Shown here: one piece after another, positions 24,342 to 33,743 of the stretch
How positions within the stretch are numbered: the stretch's first letter is position 1
How the letters are laid out: each line of letters starts with the position of its first letter
NCBI GenBank assembly: GCA_020344755.1
Contig: CP070829.1
Location: forward strand, 855,379 to 908,953
Reading direction: 5' to 3'
DNA length: 53,575 nt
Source: Gemmatimonadales bacterium
Lineage (GTDB): Bacteria; Gemmatimonadota; Gemmatimonadetes; Longimicrobiales; Gaopeijiaceae
The notes under the pieces: model-generated
The model's input: only the letters and a program-made list of their open reading frames with translations
The model's database searches: none
Told to the model about the DNA's origin: nothing
Program-made: the position numbers and the translations under genes

Positions 24342-25595
24342 CTACGGGTTCCCCGGGCGGTTCAGGTTCAAGATCACCACGTGGTCCACCAGGTCCCGGT
24401 CCGCCTGTACCCCGAGGATCGTGTCTCCCCGGATCTCCATGAGTCGGAACCGCGGAGGGAGGTCCACCGTTCCCAGGTAGCGACCCTCCGGGTCCAGGAC
24501 CTCCCAACGGGGTCCGCCCCACCCCCGGGGTGGATCGGCGGTGTTGAGCGCCATGGGGTGAGCGTCCCGGAGGGAGCCGGCCCGCTGCACCCACACGCTC
24601 CCCTCCGGCCCGGCACGGACATCCGTCAGGACGGGCAGGGTCTCGGGATGGTCCACGGGCACCTCGTCTACCGCAGAGGCCATGCCTCCGAGCATCACGA
24701 TCCTGGCCGCAACCCCCCGGACCAGAGCGTCCCGTTCGGCCTGGGACGGCGCATGGGGAACCCAGGAGGCTCCCCGGACGAGCCGGACTCCTCCGGCCGG
24801 GGAGACCATCCGGAGCTCGTCAGCGGAGAGCGTCGTCCACGCCACCCTCCCGTCCTCGAGCACCGCCCACGCCGGAGCGTTCACCACCGGAGACAGTCGG
24901 GGGGCACCCCGGGCACCCAGGCCGGTCGCCGGATACTCGAAGCGGAGGACCGTATCGGTGCGGGCCTCGTCCACCCAGCGCAGCAACCAGTCGTCACTCG
25001 ACCAACCGCCGTCCGTAGCCCTGCTCCGGCTAAGGGAGCGGAGGTACACCTCTCCGTCCCCGCCCGACTCCCACCAGCTCTGGGCAGCCGGTGCATGGGG
25101 AAGAGGGAGCGAGGGAAGGACTCTCCCGTCCGCGACGTCGTAACGGGAAAGGCGGTGCTGAACCCAGTCCACCACCAGGATCTCGCCACCGGATTCGAGG
25201 ACCGACGTGGCCAGCCGACCCAACTCGCCCGGCCCCTCACCCGGCCCGCCCAGTGACCGCACCAGCCCTCCGTCGGAATCGAATACCCGAACCGCCTGGG
25301 CTCGTTGGTCCAGCACGTAGATCCTGCCGTCCTCTCCCAGGGCGGCGTCAGCCACGTACCCGAAATGGCTCGCGGGTACGGACTCGTCCCCGCCCACGCG
25401 GAACAGCTCCTCCACCCACCAGCCCTCCTCCGGAGCCCATATGGGCTGTAACGGGTTGCGGACGATGGTGACCCCGGCGGAGTCCACGATTGCCCCCGAC
25501 CACCCGGGGGACACCTCCTCCCCGCACCCGGCCGAGAAGGTCAGGAGGCAGAGGAGGGCTCGCAGAGGGCGGAGGGAAGGGCTGGATGCTCGCAT
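24342..25595 (-). CDS. six-bladed beta-propeller lipoprotein
   Basis: A 417-residue exported protein. After the ATG at 25595 comes a lipoprotein-type signal, ALLCLLTFSAGC, then a repeated strand pattern with blade motifs such as ALGEDGRIYVLDQRAQAVRV and GPGEGPGELGRL, the NHL-like six-bladed propeller common in Gemmatimonadota and Bacteroidetes. Likely an extracytoplasmic binding protein; ligand unknown. A start at 25635 or further upstream is possible, but those extensions are Pro/Gly/Ser-rich and precede the signal. Confidence 0.8.
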   Translation of the reverse strand: MRASSPSLRPLRALLCLLTFSAGCGEEVSPGWSGAIVDSAGVTIVRNPLQPIWAPEEGWWVEELFRVGGDESVPASHFGYVADAALGEDGRIYVLDQRAQAVRVFDSDGGLVRSLGGPGEGPGELGRLATSVLESGGEILVVDWVQHRLSRYDVADGRVLPSLPLPHAPAAQSWWESGGDGEVYLRSLSRSRATDGGWSSDDWLLRWVDEARTDTVLRFEYPATGLGARGAPRLSPVVNAPAWAVLEDGRVAWTTLSADELRMVSPAGGVRLVRGASWVPHAPSQAERDALVRGVAARIVMLGGMASAVDEVPVDHPETLPVLTDVRAGPEGSVWVQRAGSLRDAHPMALNTADPPRGWGGPRWEVLDPEGRYLGTVDLPPRFRLMEIRGDTILGVQADRDLVDHVVILNLNRPGNP

Positions 25596-25804
25596 GCCGG
25601 GGTCCGGAGGGTTCGGGGACTCGACAGATCCCATGGCGCTGGGCGAGACTCGGCTTCCGGAAGGCCCGAGGCAAGGGGCCCGCCCGTGCAGAGGTTGAGA
25701 ATCCGGGGTCCCCCCCGTGGTGCAGGAACCTTTCCCGAGCGCTACCGTACGTGAGAATACCCCGCCGGGCAGCTGGCCCGAGACTCCCCCCAACCGCCCG
25801 CCGC
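25596..25804. promoter_or_regulatory. divergent region between propeller lipoprotein and Bat-like operon
   Basis: 209 bases with no gene; should hold promoters for both directions. A TTGAGA at 25695-25700 is the best -35-like hexamer for the plus strand, but no good -10 follows at normal distance. Confidence 0.35.
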
Positions 25805-26746
25805 ATGCGGATCCTCGTCTCTACGGCGCTCATGCTGGCTGCGGTCTCCCTCGCGGGAATGTCCGTGGTCGGCCCAACCACGCACTCACTGGAGTGGTGG
25901 AGCGAGGTGCGGGAAGGCGACCCGTCGACCGGGACTGGCGGTGCACTGTATCGTCTCGCTGCCCTGGTCCTCCCCCTCGCGGTCCCTCTCGGAGGCCAGG
26001 AGCTGCCACCCTCTCCCGACCTGGACCCGCGGGCTCTCCTCCTGGAGTCTCGCGGAGAGGGAGGAGGACCCGGCTCGCACTGGGAGTTCTACTTCACACG
26101 GGCCATCTACTCCGAATACCAGGGCGGATGGGGATGGGGCCGGCGGGCTCGCTGGGCCACCGACTATCCCAAGGCAGACCACCAGTTCCTGGTGGTGCTC
26201 AAGCGCCTCATCGCCATCGATGCCTACGGCGGAGAGAACGCCGTGCGGCTGGACGATCCGGAGATTCGCCGGTTCCCCTTCCTCTACGCCCTTGAAGTCT
26301 CACGCATGAATCTCACCGATGCGGAGGTCCAGGGGCTCCGGGACTACCTGGAGGCGGGAGGCTTCCTGGTCATCGACGACTTCTGGGGCGAGCGGGCGCT
26401 GCAGAACCTGGCCTACCAGTTGAACCGGGTCCTTCCCGGCCGACTCATACGCCCGGTCGCCATGGACCACCCCATCTTCAGCACGGTGTACGCACTGGAA
26501 GAGATCCAGCAGGTGCCGAATGTGGGAAACGGGCGCCGCGGGGGACCCACGACGGAGTGCTGGGGCTGTGAACCGATGGTCTTCGGGATCTCGGACGATC
26601 GGGACCGGCTCATGGTGGTGATCAACTGGAATACCGACCTGGGTGACGCCTGGGAATGGGCCGAGGATCCCTGGTACCCGCTGCAGTACTCCACCTTCGC
26701 CTACAAGATGGGCGTCAACATGGTGGCGTACGCCATGAGTCATTGA
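25805..26746 (+). CDS. DUF4159 protein, first copy of the cluster
   Basis: A 313-residue exported protein (signal-like N-terminus STALMLAAVSLAGMSVV, a second hydrophobic stretch at about 50-65) with a DUF4159 domain, which has a glutamine-amidotransferase-like fold without known catalysis. Diagnostic segments are FYFTRAIYSEYQGGWGWGRR, DYPKADHQF, AGGFLVIDDFWGER and DHPIFSTVY. Unlike the second copy at 32860, it has an inserted CWGC (26558-26569), a possible disulfide. Family members cluster with MoxR and VWA proteins. It heads the operon, 71 bases before the next gene. Confidence 0.85.
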   Translation: MRILVSTALMLAAVSLAGMSVVGPTTHSLEWWSEVREGDPSTGTGGALYRLAALVLPLAVPLGGQELPPSPDLDPRALLLESRGEGGGPGSHWEFYFTRAIYSEYQGGWGWGRRARWATDYPKADHQFLVVLKRLIAIDAYGGENAVRLDDPEIRRFPFLYALEVSRMNLTDAEVQGLRDYLEAGGFLVIDDFWGERALQNLAYQLNRVLPGRLIRPVAMDHPIFSTVYALEEIQQVPNVGNGRRGGPTTECWGCEPMVFGISDDRDRLMVVINWNTDLGDAWEWAEDPWYPLQYSTFAYKMGVNMVAYAMSH

Positions 26747-26817
26747 GGAAGGGGATGTCACGGACCATCGCACGCGCAGGCGCTGCCTCGGCGGCGCCGG
26801 GAGATTGAATCGCAGGG

Positions 26818-29079
26818 GTGGAAGGCCTTTTCGAGTTTCTGTTCAAGTACCGCCCGGTCCTCTTCCAGGAGGGCGAGGTCGTCCTGGGTACGAGCTGGTC
26901 AACGGGACTCCTGGTGGGGGCGGTGGCCCTCGCGGGCGTCGTCGCCGTGGTGACCTACGCCGCAGCCGGCGGCAAGGCGCGTCCCCGGGAGCGCACCCTC
27001 CTGGCGATCCTGCGCCTGGCTGTGCTGGGAGTCATCACCTTCGCCCTCCTCCAGCCCACCCTGGTGATCTCCTCCGTGGTGCCACAGCGGAACTTCGTAG
27101 GAGTCCTCCTGGACGACTCTCGCAGCATGAATCTCCCGGGAGAGGACGGCGCACCCCGCCGCACCTGGATGGAGGAGACGTTCGGGCCCGAGGGATCGCA
27201 GCTCGTCGATGAGCTCTCCGAGCGCTTCGCACTGCGCCTGTTCCGCTTCTCGTCCGAGACGTCCCGGGTGGAGGCCGTGGGCGAGCTGGGATTCCAGGGA
27301 ACCCGCACCGACGTCGCCGGCGCCCTCACCCGGGCCCGGGAAGAGCTCTCCAGCGTGCCCCTCTCCGGCCTTGTCCTCGTGAGCGACGGCGCGGAGAACG
27401 GAGCTGCGCCCCTGTCCGATGCCATCATCCCCCTGCAGGCCGCCGCGGTGCCGGTGTACACGGTGGGCCTCGGCGCCGAGGCGCTGGCGCCCGACATCCA
27501 GGTGTCCCGGGTCGAGGTGCCCGGAACCGTGCTGAAGGGGACGGCGTCCCTGGTGGACGTGGTCATCACCCAGCGGGGGTTTGGAGGGCGCACCGTGGAC
27601 CTCCTTGTGGAGGACGGCCCCCGGATCGTGGCCGAGGAGACCGTGGAACTCGGGAATGACGGCGAGCCCATAGTGGTCCGGATCCCCCTCACCCTCGAGG
27701 AGTCCGGTGCGCGGAGTCTCCGGTTCCGGGTGCCCGTCGCCGAAGGGGAAGCGGTCCCGGAGAACAACGCCCGGGACCGGCTCGTGAACGTCACGGACCG
27801 CACGGAGAAGGTCCTCTATTTCGAGGGAGAGCCTCGGTGGGAGATGAAGTTCCTCCGCCGGGCCGTGGAGGACGACGAGAATCTCCAGGTCGTGGTCCTC
27901 CAGCGGACCGCCCCGGACAAGTTCCAGCGCTACGACGTGGATGGTCCCGAGGAGCTACGAGGTGGCTTCCCCCGGACTCGTGAGGAGCTCTTCCGCTACC
28001 GAGGGCTCATTCTGGGCAGCGTGGAGGCGTCCTACTTCACCCGTGACCAACTCCAGATGATCTCCGACTTCGTCGGGGATCGCGGAGGGGGTCTCCTACT
28101 CCTTGGTGGGAGATCGGCCTTCGCGGAGGGGGGGTACGCGGGTACGGCGGTAGAAGATGTCCTCCCCTTCTACCTGGAAGAGCCGGCGCCGGACCCACGG
28201 GGGGCATTCCAGCCACTCACCGTCTCCCCCACCCCCGCGGGCCTGAACCACCCCGTGGGTCAGCTCGGGGGCGCCGGCTGGGACGATCTCCCACCCCTCT
28301 CCACTTTGAATCGCGTGGTCCGCCTCAAGCCTGGCGCCACAGCGCTTCTGACGGGATCCGCCGGCGACGAGGAGCGCATCGTCCTCGCCCACCACCGGTT
28401 TGGCCGAGGCAAGGCGCTGGGACTCCCGGTCCAGGACACGTGGCTCTGGCAGATGCACGCGGACGTTCCCCTGGAGGATCAGCGGCACGAGATCCTGTGG
28501 CAGCAGCTGCTGCGCTGGTTGGTGGACGGCGTGCCTGAGCCGGTGTCCCTGATCCTCGGACGAGAACGGGTGGAAGCCGGGGAGTCGGTACAGATCACGG
28601 CCTCCGTCGCCGACTCGGCGTACATCGCCCTCAATGATGCACGGGTCGTGGCCCGGGTGACCCACCCGTCCGGCGCGGTGACCGAGCAGTCCCTGGCGTG
28701 GAGTGTGGAGGAGGACGGGGAGTACACGGGGTCCTTCGTGCCCAGGGAGTCGGGGACCTATGCCGTGGCGGTGGAGGCCACTCGGGAGGATGGCGTGCTG
28801 GGGGAGGCGAGCACCATCCTCCAGGTCGGTCCGAGCCAGGACGAGTACTTTGACGCGGGCCGCCGCACGCCCCTACTTCGTCGGCTCGCGGAGGAGACAG
28901 GTGGAAGATTCTACACCCCCTCCACCGTGTCGAACCTTCCGGAGGACCTGAGGTTCACCGGCGCGGGTGTCACGCTGACCGAAGAGAGGGACCTGTGGGA
29001 CATGCCCATCGTGCTCATCCTGGTTCTGGGTCTCCTGGGCACCGAATGGGGATACCGGCGGATCCGGGAGATGGTATGA
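26818..29079 (+). CDS. membrane VWA / glutamine-amidotransferase-fold protein
   Basis: A 753-residue membrane protein (GTG start). Two N-terminal helices (about 26-48 and 60-85) precede a von Willebrand A domain with a complete metal site: DDSRSM, the TRTD Thr and VSDGAEN. A second region (about 370-590) resembles a class I glutamine amidotransferase fold (SDFVGDRGGGLLLLGG). An Ig-like domain follows, and a last helix (IVLILVLGLLGTEW) anchors the C-terminus. Most of the chain should face the periplasm. The domain set is known from MoxR-linked operons in Planctomycetes and Acidobacteria; function undetermined. It ends in an ATGA overlap with the next gene. Confidence 0.85.
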   Translation: MEGLFEFLFKYRPVLFQEGEVVLGTSWSTGLLVGAVALAGVVAVVTYAAAGGKARPRERTLLAILRLAVLGVITFALLQPTLVISSVVPQRNFVGVLLDDSRSMNLPGEDGAPRRTWMEETFGPEGSQLVDELSERFALRLFRFSSETSRVEAVGELGFQGTRTDVAGALTRAREELSSVPLSGLVLVSDGAENGAAPLSDAIIPLQAAAVPVYTVGLGAEALAPDIQVSRVEVPGTVLKGTASLVDVVITQRGFGGRTVDLLVEDGPRIVAEETVELGNDGEPIVVRIPLTLEESGARSLRFRVPVAEGEAVPENNARDRLVNVTDRTEKVLYFEGEPRWEMKFLRRAVEDDENLQVVVLQRTAPDKFQRYDVDGPEELRGGFPRTREELFRYRGLILGSVEASYFTRDQLQMISDFVGDRGGGLLLLGGRSAFAEGGYAGTAVEDVLPFYLEEPAPDPRGAFQPLTVSPTPAGLNHPVGQLGGAGWDDLPPLSTLNRVVRLKPGATALLTGSAGDEERIVLAHHRFGRGKALGLPVQDTWLWQMHADVPLEDQRHEILWQQLLRWLVDGVPEPVSLILGRERVEAGESVQITASVADSAYIALNDARVVARVTHPSGAVTEQSLAWSVEEDGEYTGSFVPRESGTYAVAVEATREDGVLGEASTILQVGPSQDEYFDAGRRTPLLRRLAEETGGRFYTPSTVSNLPEDLRFTGAGVTLTEERDLWDMPIVLILVLGLLGTEWGYRRIREMV

Positions 29080-30143
29080 GCGTCGCAGGATGCGATCGAC
29101 GCCGGCGGCATGAAGTGCGGCGCGGCGCCCTGTGGCTCGCCACCGCGATGCTGGCCGGTGGGATGGGTGCAGGCGCGCTCTCGCCCCGGGCGACCGGCGC
29201 CCAGGAGGTCCACGTCCTCACGGTGATCGGATTGGGTGGCGACCCCGACTACCGAGAGGCCTTCCTGCAGTGGGGGCTCCGCATCCGGACCGCGGTCCTG
29301 GAGCGATTCGGGCTCCCGCAGGAGAACGTGACCCTCCTCTCCGAGGCGCCGGAGATGGATCCGGCGGTGGCGGGAAGGTCGGACCGGGAGGGCGTGGAAT
29401 CCGCGGTGGCCGAGCTCGCACGACGCGCGGGACCCAACGACCGGGTCCTGGTGGTCCTCATCGGTCACGGTTCCTATCGGGCGGGCGAGGCCCGCTTCAA
29501 CCTGCCCGGGCCCGATCTGGACGCCCGGGAATGGGGCGACCTCCTCACCGCCCTGGGTGACCGGCCCGTGGCCCTGGTGAACACCACCTCGTCGAGCGGC
29601 CCCTTCGTGGAGGCGACGGCGGCCCCCAACCGCACCGTCATCACCGCCACCAAGACGGGAGGAGAGCGTAACGAAACCCAGTTCGCCCGGTTCTTCGCGG
29701 AGGCGCTGGAGGGCGACGCCGCAGACCTGGACAAGGACGGGATGCTCTCCCTCCTCGAGGCGTTCACCTACACGCGGGCCGAGATCGCCCGCTGGTACCA
29801 GGAAGAGAATCTCCTCCTGACCGAACATGCCCTGCTCGACGACAACGGCGACGGCGAGGGTTCCGAGGAACCGAGCCGGGACGGACCCGACGGTGCCGTG
29901 GCAGCCTTCTTCCGGTTGGTTCCGTCGACTCTGGTGATGGCGGCGCCGGAAGTCATGGGAGACTCCGTACTGGTGCGCCTCATGAATGAGCGGACCGCGT
30001 TGGAGGCCCGGGTTGCACAGCTCCGAGCCCGGCGAGACGAGATGGACCGGGAGAACTACGAATCCCAGTTGGAAGACCTGTTGGTGGAGATCGCCCTGAA
30101 GAGTCGGGAGATCGAGGCCCGCGGAGGGGGAGGCACGGCATGA
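29076..30143 (+). CDS. caspase-like (peptidase C13-type) protein without catalytic Cys
   Basis: A 355-residue exported protein with a signal region (ALWLATAMLAGGMGAGAL). The fold signatures of C13/C14 peptidases are visible: LVVLIGHGSY with His131, and the strand ALVNTTSSSGPF (residues 166-177) at the place where active members have a D-x-C-x-S-G type motif. Here Thr or Ser replaces Cys, so peptidase activity is unlikely. Conserved LPGPDL and TATKTGGERNETQF segments mark a family I recall from MoxR-type clusters. It ends with an EF-hand-like DLDKDG loop, an acidic DNGDGEGSE loop and a coiled coil. Overlaps both neighbours by four bases. Confidence 0.75.
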   Translation: MSVAGCDRRRRHEVRRGALWLATAMLAGGMGAGALSPRATGAQEVHVLTVIGLGGDPDYREAFLQWGLRIRTAVLERFGLPQENVTLLSEAPEMDPAVAGRSDREGVESAVAELARRAGPNDRVLVVLIGHGSYRAGEARFNLPGPDLDAREWGDLLTALGDRPVALVNTTSSSGPFVEATAAPNRTVITATKTGGERNETQFARFFAEALEGDAADLDKDGMLSLLEAFTYTRAEIARWYQEENLLLTEHALLDDNGDGEGSEEPSRDGPDGAVAAFFRLVPSTLVMAAPEVMGDSVLVRLMNERTALEARVAQLRARRDEMDRENYESQLEDLLVEIALKSREIEARGGGGTA

Positions 30144-32863
30144 GATTCCCTCGCCGGGCGATCCGCGCATTCCTGGCCGGCGTGCTCCTCCTCGGGGCGC
30201 CCGTCCACGGCCATGGCCTGCCCGAGGCCGAAGCGACTCCGACCCGGGTCCAATCCCGGTCTCCCCTGGAAGAAGCCCGAACCCACTTCCACGCCGGGCG
30301 CTATGAGGACGCCCTGGACGTGCTCCGCCCGTTGACCCGACGGGGGCGGGGCGATCCAGCGGCCCGGAAGCTTCACGCCCGCGTCCTCCAGGAGCAGGGG
30401 GCGTACCGGGAGGGGCTGGAGATTCTGGGCGGTGATGCCACTCCGCCGGAGCTGGCTCGGATCCGGGGTGAGCTCCTCTTGGAGATGGGACGCCTGGACG
30501 ACGCGGAGGCCGCATTCCAGCTCAGCGCGGAGTCGGGGGCGCCGGACGCGGCCGTGGCAAGACTCCACCTGGGGGAGATGGCGTTCATGAGGGGGGACCG
30601 GGACGAGGCCATGGCGGTGTTCGATTCGTTCATCGACCTGTACAACCGCTCCTCCTCGCTGGACGGCGAGACCACCATGGCGGTGGCCCGGGCGGTCACG
30701 TACCTGGGCCGGAGGTCGCCGGCTCTCTTCCAGGACGCGCTGAAGGCCTACGACGAGGCGGCCGAGCAGCTGACGGGCGACCCCCGGCCCTTGGTTGCGG
30801 TGGGAGACCTCTTCCTCTCGAAGTACGCGTCGCCCGACGCGTACGATGAGTACCGACGAGTCCTGGACGTGAACCCGCATCACCCCGATGCCCTACTGGG
30901 CCGGGCCCGGGCTCAGGAATTCGACGGGAGCCCGGAGGCCATCGCCACGGCTCGCCAGGCCCTGGAGACGAACCCGAACCACGTGGGAGCCCGGATCCTC
31001 GTGGCCCGGATCCACCTGAGGGCCGAGGCGGTGGAGGCGGCGCTGGAAGAGATTCGCACCGCGTTGGAGGTGAACCCGGCATCGCTCGAAGCACTGGCGG
31101 TCCTGGCCGCAGCCCAGCACCTCGCCGGCGACGCGGCGGGGTTCGCCGCCACTTTACGTCGCTCGGACGGGCTCAACCCGGACTATCCGGGTCTCTACTC
31201 GACACTGGCACAGGTTTCGGCGGACACGCGGAAGTATCAGGACGCCGTGAGGTTCGCCCGGGAGGCGGTCCGCCGGGACCCCCGGGCGTGGGACGCGCTG
31301 GGGATCCTCGCCACGAACCAGCTGCGCACCGGCGCGCTGAGCGAGGGCCGCAGGAACATGGAGACCGCCTTCTCGGGGGATCCGTACAACCCCTGGTTCA
31401 AGAACACCCTGGACCTCCTGGACACCTGGGCGAACTACCGGACGGTGGAGACGGAGCACTTCCGCATCATGCTCCACGAGCGGGAGGCGGAGCTGCTGGA
31501 ACCGTACGTCACCCACCTGGCGGAAGAGGCCTTCGCCGCGCTCGCCGAGCGCTACGGCACCGAGCCTCCCACCCCGATCCGTCTGGAAATCTACCCCAGC
31601 AGCGCCGACTTCTCCGTCCGCACCCTGGGCATGGTCGGGCTGGGGGCTCTGGGCGTCAGCTTCGGGTCCACGCTCGTCATGGACTCTCCCTCGGCGAGGA
31701 ACGCCGGGGAGTTCAACTGGGAATCCACCCTCTGGCACGAGTTGGCCCACGCCTTCCACCTGGGCATCTCCGAGCACAACGTCCCGCGCTGGTTCAGTGA
31801 GGGCCTCGCAGTGAGGGAGCAGCGGGTGGCCCGCGACCGCTGGGGCTTTCCCGTCTCACCGGTCTACCTGCAGGCGTGGCACGACGGAATGATGCCCCCG
31901 CTGAGCCGCATGAACGAGGCGTTCGTGCGGCCCCAGTTCCCCCAGCAGGTGGTGTTCGCGTACACCCAGGCGTCCCTGGCCTTCGACTGGATCGAGGAGG
32001 ACTACGGATTCCAGGCGATCCGGGGCTTCCTGGACGGCTACCGCACCGGTCGGGACACCCAGGCCCTGGCTCGGGAGATCCTGGGGCTGGACGATGACGA
32101 GTTGGATGACGCCTTCGACGCCTACCTGAGGGAGCGGTTCCGAACGGAGTTGGCTGCAGTGGTGGACATTCCCTCTCCCCTCTCGGCCACCCTCGAGGAC
32201 CGTGGGAACGATGCGGAGGTCGCAGTCCCGGGCGTCCCGGTCCTCCGGGACCTGGAGACGATGCGCGCGCGCGTCCGGGCACAGCCCGGTGCGTTTCAGC
32301 CGCGGCTGGAGCTGGGGCAGGCGCTCGTGGCCGCCGGGGAGATGGACGAGGCGGAAGAGCACCTCCGGGAGGCACTCCGCCTCTTCCCGCGGTATCCCGA
32401 TCCCAACGGACCTCTGCGCCAACTGGCACGCATCCATGAGCAGCGTGGCGAGATCCGCCAGGCGAGTGACGCGCTGCGCCGGCTGGGATCGCTCAACGAG
32501 AACGTCTACGAGGTCTACCGGGACGAAGCACGTCTCCGCCGTCTCCTGGAAGACGTTGCGGGGGAGCGGGCCGCGCTCCTGAAGGCCGTGGAGGTGTTCC
32601 CCTACGACCCCGACCTCCACGCCCGGCTCGCCGAGCTCCACCGGGCGGTGGGGGACACGGACGGGTTGGTGCGGGAACGGCGCGCCGTGCTCTCGCTGGA
32701 CCCCGTCGACCGAGCCGAGGCTCACTTCCGCCTCGCCCAGGCCCTCGTGGCCAATGGCGATGCCCGGGAGGGTCGCAGGCAACTCCTGCGCGCCTTGGAG
32801 ATCGCTCCGACCTACGAGCCGGCGCTGGAGCTGCTCCTCGAACTGCGGGGAGGTGGCTCGTGA
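30140..32863 (+). CDS. TPR protein with HExxH metallopeptidase domain (peptidase MA-like)
   Basis: A 907-residue exported protein (signal FLAGVLLLGAPVHG). Residues 35-430 are TPR repeats (A-x-Y-x-x-A type helices), about 440-680 a gluzincin domain with the zinc motif HELAH (533-537) and a downstream Glu554 (FSEGLAV), and about 690-907 further TPRs. All metal ligands are present, so it is probably an active peptidase, perhaps processing a partner made by the same operon. ATGA overlap upstream and GTGA overlap downstream. Confidence 0.85.
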   Translation: MRFPRRAIRAFLAGVLLLGAPVHGHGLPEAEATPTRVQSRSPLEEARTHFHAGRYEDALDVLRPLTRRGRGDPAARKLHARVLQEQGAYREGLEILGGDATPPELARIRGELLLEMGRLDDAEAAFQLSAESGAPDAAVARLHLGEMAFMRGDRDEAMAVFDSFIDLYNRSSSLDGETTMAVARAVTYLGRRSPALFQDALKAYDEAAEQLTGDPRPLVAVGDLFLSKYASPDAYDEYRRVLDVNPHHPDALLGRARAQEFDGSPEAIATARQALETNPNHVGARILVARIHLRAEAVEAALEEIRTALEVNPASLEALAVLAAAQHLAGDAAGFAATLRRSDGLNPDYPGLYSTLAQVSADTRKYQDAVRFAREAVRRDPRAWDALGILATNQLRTGALSEGRRNMETAFSGDPYNPWFKNTLDLLDTWANYRTVETEHFRIMLHEREAELLEPYVTHLAEEAFAALAERYGTEPPTPIRLEIYPSSADFSVRTLGMVGLGALGVSFGSTLVMDSPSARNAGEFNWESTLWHELAHAFHLGISEHNVPRWFSEGLAVREQRVARDRWGFPVSPVYLQAWHDGMMPPLSRMNEAFVRPQFPQQVVFAYTQASLAFDWIEEDYGFQAIRGFLDGYRTGRDTQALAREILGLDDDELDDAFDAYLRERFRTELAAVVDIPSPLSATLEDRGNDAEVAVPGVPVLRDLETMRARVRAQPGAFQPRLELGQALVAAGEMDEAEEHLREALRLFPRYPDPNGPLRQLARIHEQRGEIRQASDALRRLGSLNENVYEVYRDEARLRRLLEDVAGERAALLKAVEVFPYDPDLHARLAELHRAVGDTDGLVRERRAVLSLDPVDRAEAHFRLAQALVANGDAREGRRQLLRALEIAPTYEPALELLLELRGGGS

Positions 32864-33732
32864 CTCGACCGGGCTACCGGCCGTACCCCAGGCGGTCGAA
32901 TCAACGGCGTTTGCACGTTCACCCGCTGGCCGTCCTGGGAGTGGCGGGCATCATGACGGCAGGAGCGCTGCTGGCCGCCCCGGAAGTCCCCGGTGCTGGG
33001 CTGGCCGGTCTGCGGGCCGGGTTCACCGGTGTTTCGACTGCTTCGCAGGAATTCCCGGAGGTGCCGTACGACGGCCGGTACACCTTCGTGCGTATCGCCT
33101 TCGATCAGGGGCGGAGTGGCATGGGGAGCTTCGGCGGTTTCGGGGGACGGGGTCGAGGGCCCGCCTGGGCCCACGACTACCCTCGGGCCGAGGCGAACTT
33201 CGCCAAGATCCTCGAGGAGGTGACCCTCCTGGACCCGTATCTGGGGGGAAGCCGGATTCTCCGGATGGACGACCCGGAAATCTTCAAGTATCCGGTTCTC
33301 TACGTGGTGGAAGTGGGCTTCTGGAACGCCACCGAGCCGGAGGTGGCGGCCCTGGGGGAGTACCTCGCCAAGGGCGGCTTCCTCATCGTCGACGATTTCC
33401 GGGACCGGCAGATCTGGAACATCGACGCCATCCTGTCTCGGGCGGTCCCCGGGTCCCGGATCCGGGAGATTCCCGATGACCACCCCATCTTCGATGCCTT
33501 CTTCCGCATCGAGGATCCCCACACGCTGACGTCGTACGGCTATCAGCCCCCCAGCTACCTGGGGCTCTACGAGGGCGACGACCCCGAGGGACGGCTCATG
33601 GCCATTCTCAACTACAACGGAGACATGGCGGAGTACTGGGAGTACTCCGATTACGGCTACCTCCCCATCGATCTCACCAACGAGGCGTACAAGTTCGGAG
33701 TGAACTACATCGTGTACGCCATGACCCACTGA
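32860..33732 (+). CDS. DUF4159 protein, second copy of the cluster
   Basis: A 290-residue protein with a GTG start that overlaps the upstream stop (GTGA), an N-terminal helix (VLGVAGIMTAGALLAAPEV) and the DUF4159 domain: YDGRYTFVRIAFDQ, DYPRAEANFAK, KGGFLIVDDFRDRQ, DDHPIFDAFF and a C-terminal FGVNYIVYAMTH that closely parallels MGVNMVAYAMSH in the first copy. It has no CxxC insertion, and a Gly-rich loop lies after the first strand. Probably an extracytoplasmic part of the MoxR/VWA complex. Confidence 0.85.
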   Translation: MTRPGYRPYPRRSNQRRLHVHPLAVLGVAGIMTAGALLAAPEVPGAGLAGLRAGFTGVSTASQEFPEVPYDGRYTFVRIAFDQGRSGMGSFGGFGGRGRGPAWAHDYPRAEANFAKILEEVTLLDPYLGGSRILRMDDPEIFKYPVLYVVEVGFWNATEPEVAALGEYLAKGGFLIVDDFRDRQIWNIDAILSRAVPGSRIREIPDDHPIFDAFFRIEDPHTLTSYGYQPPSYLGLYEGDDPEGRLMAILNYNGDMAEYWEYSDYGYLPIDLTNEAYKFGVNYIVYAMTH

Positions 33733-33743
33733 CGGAGAATCCC

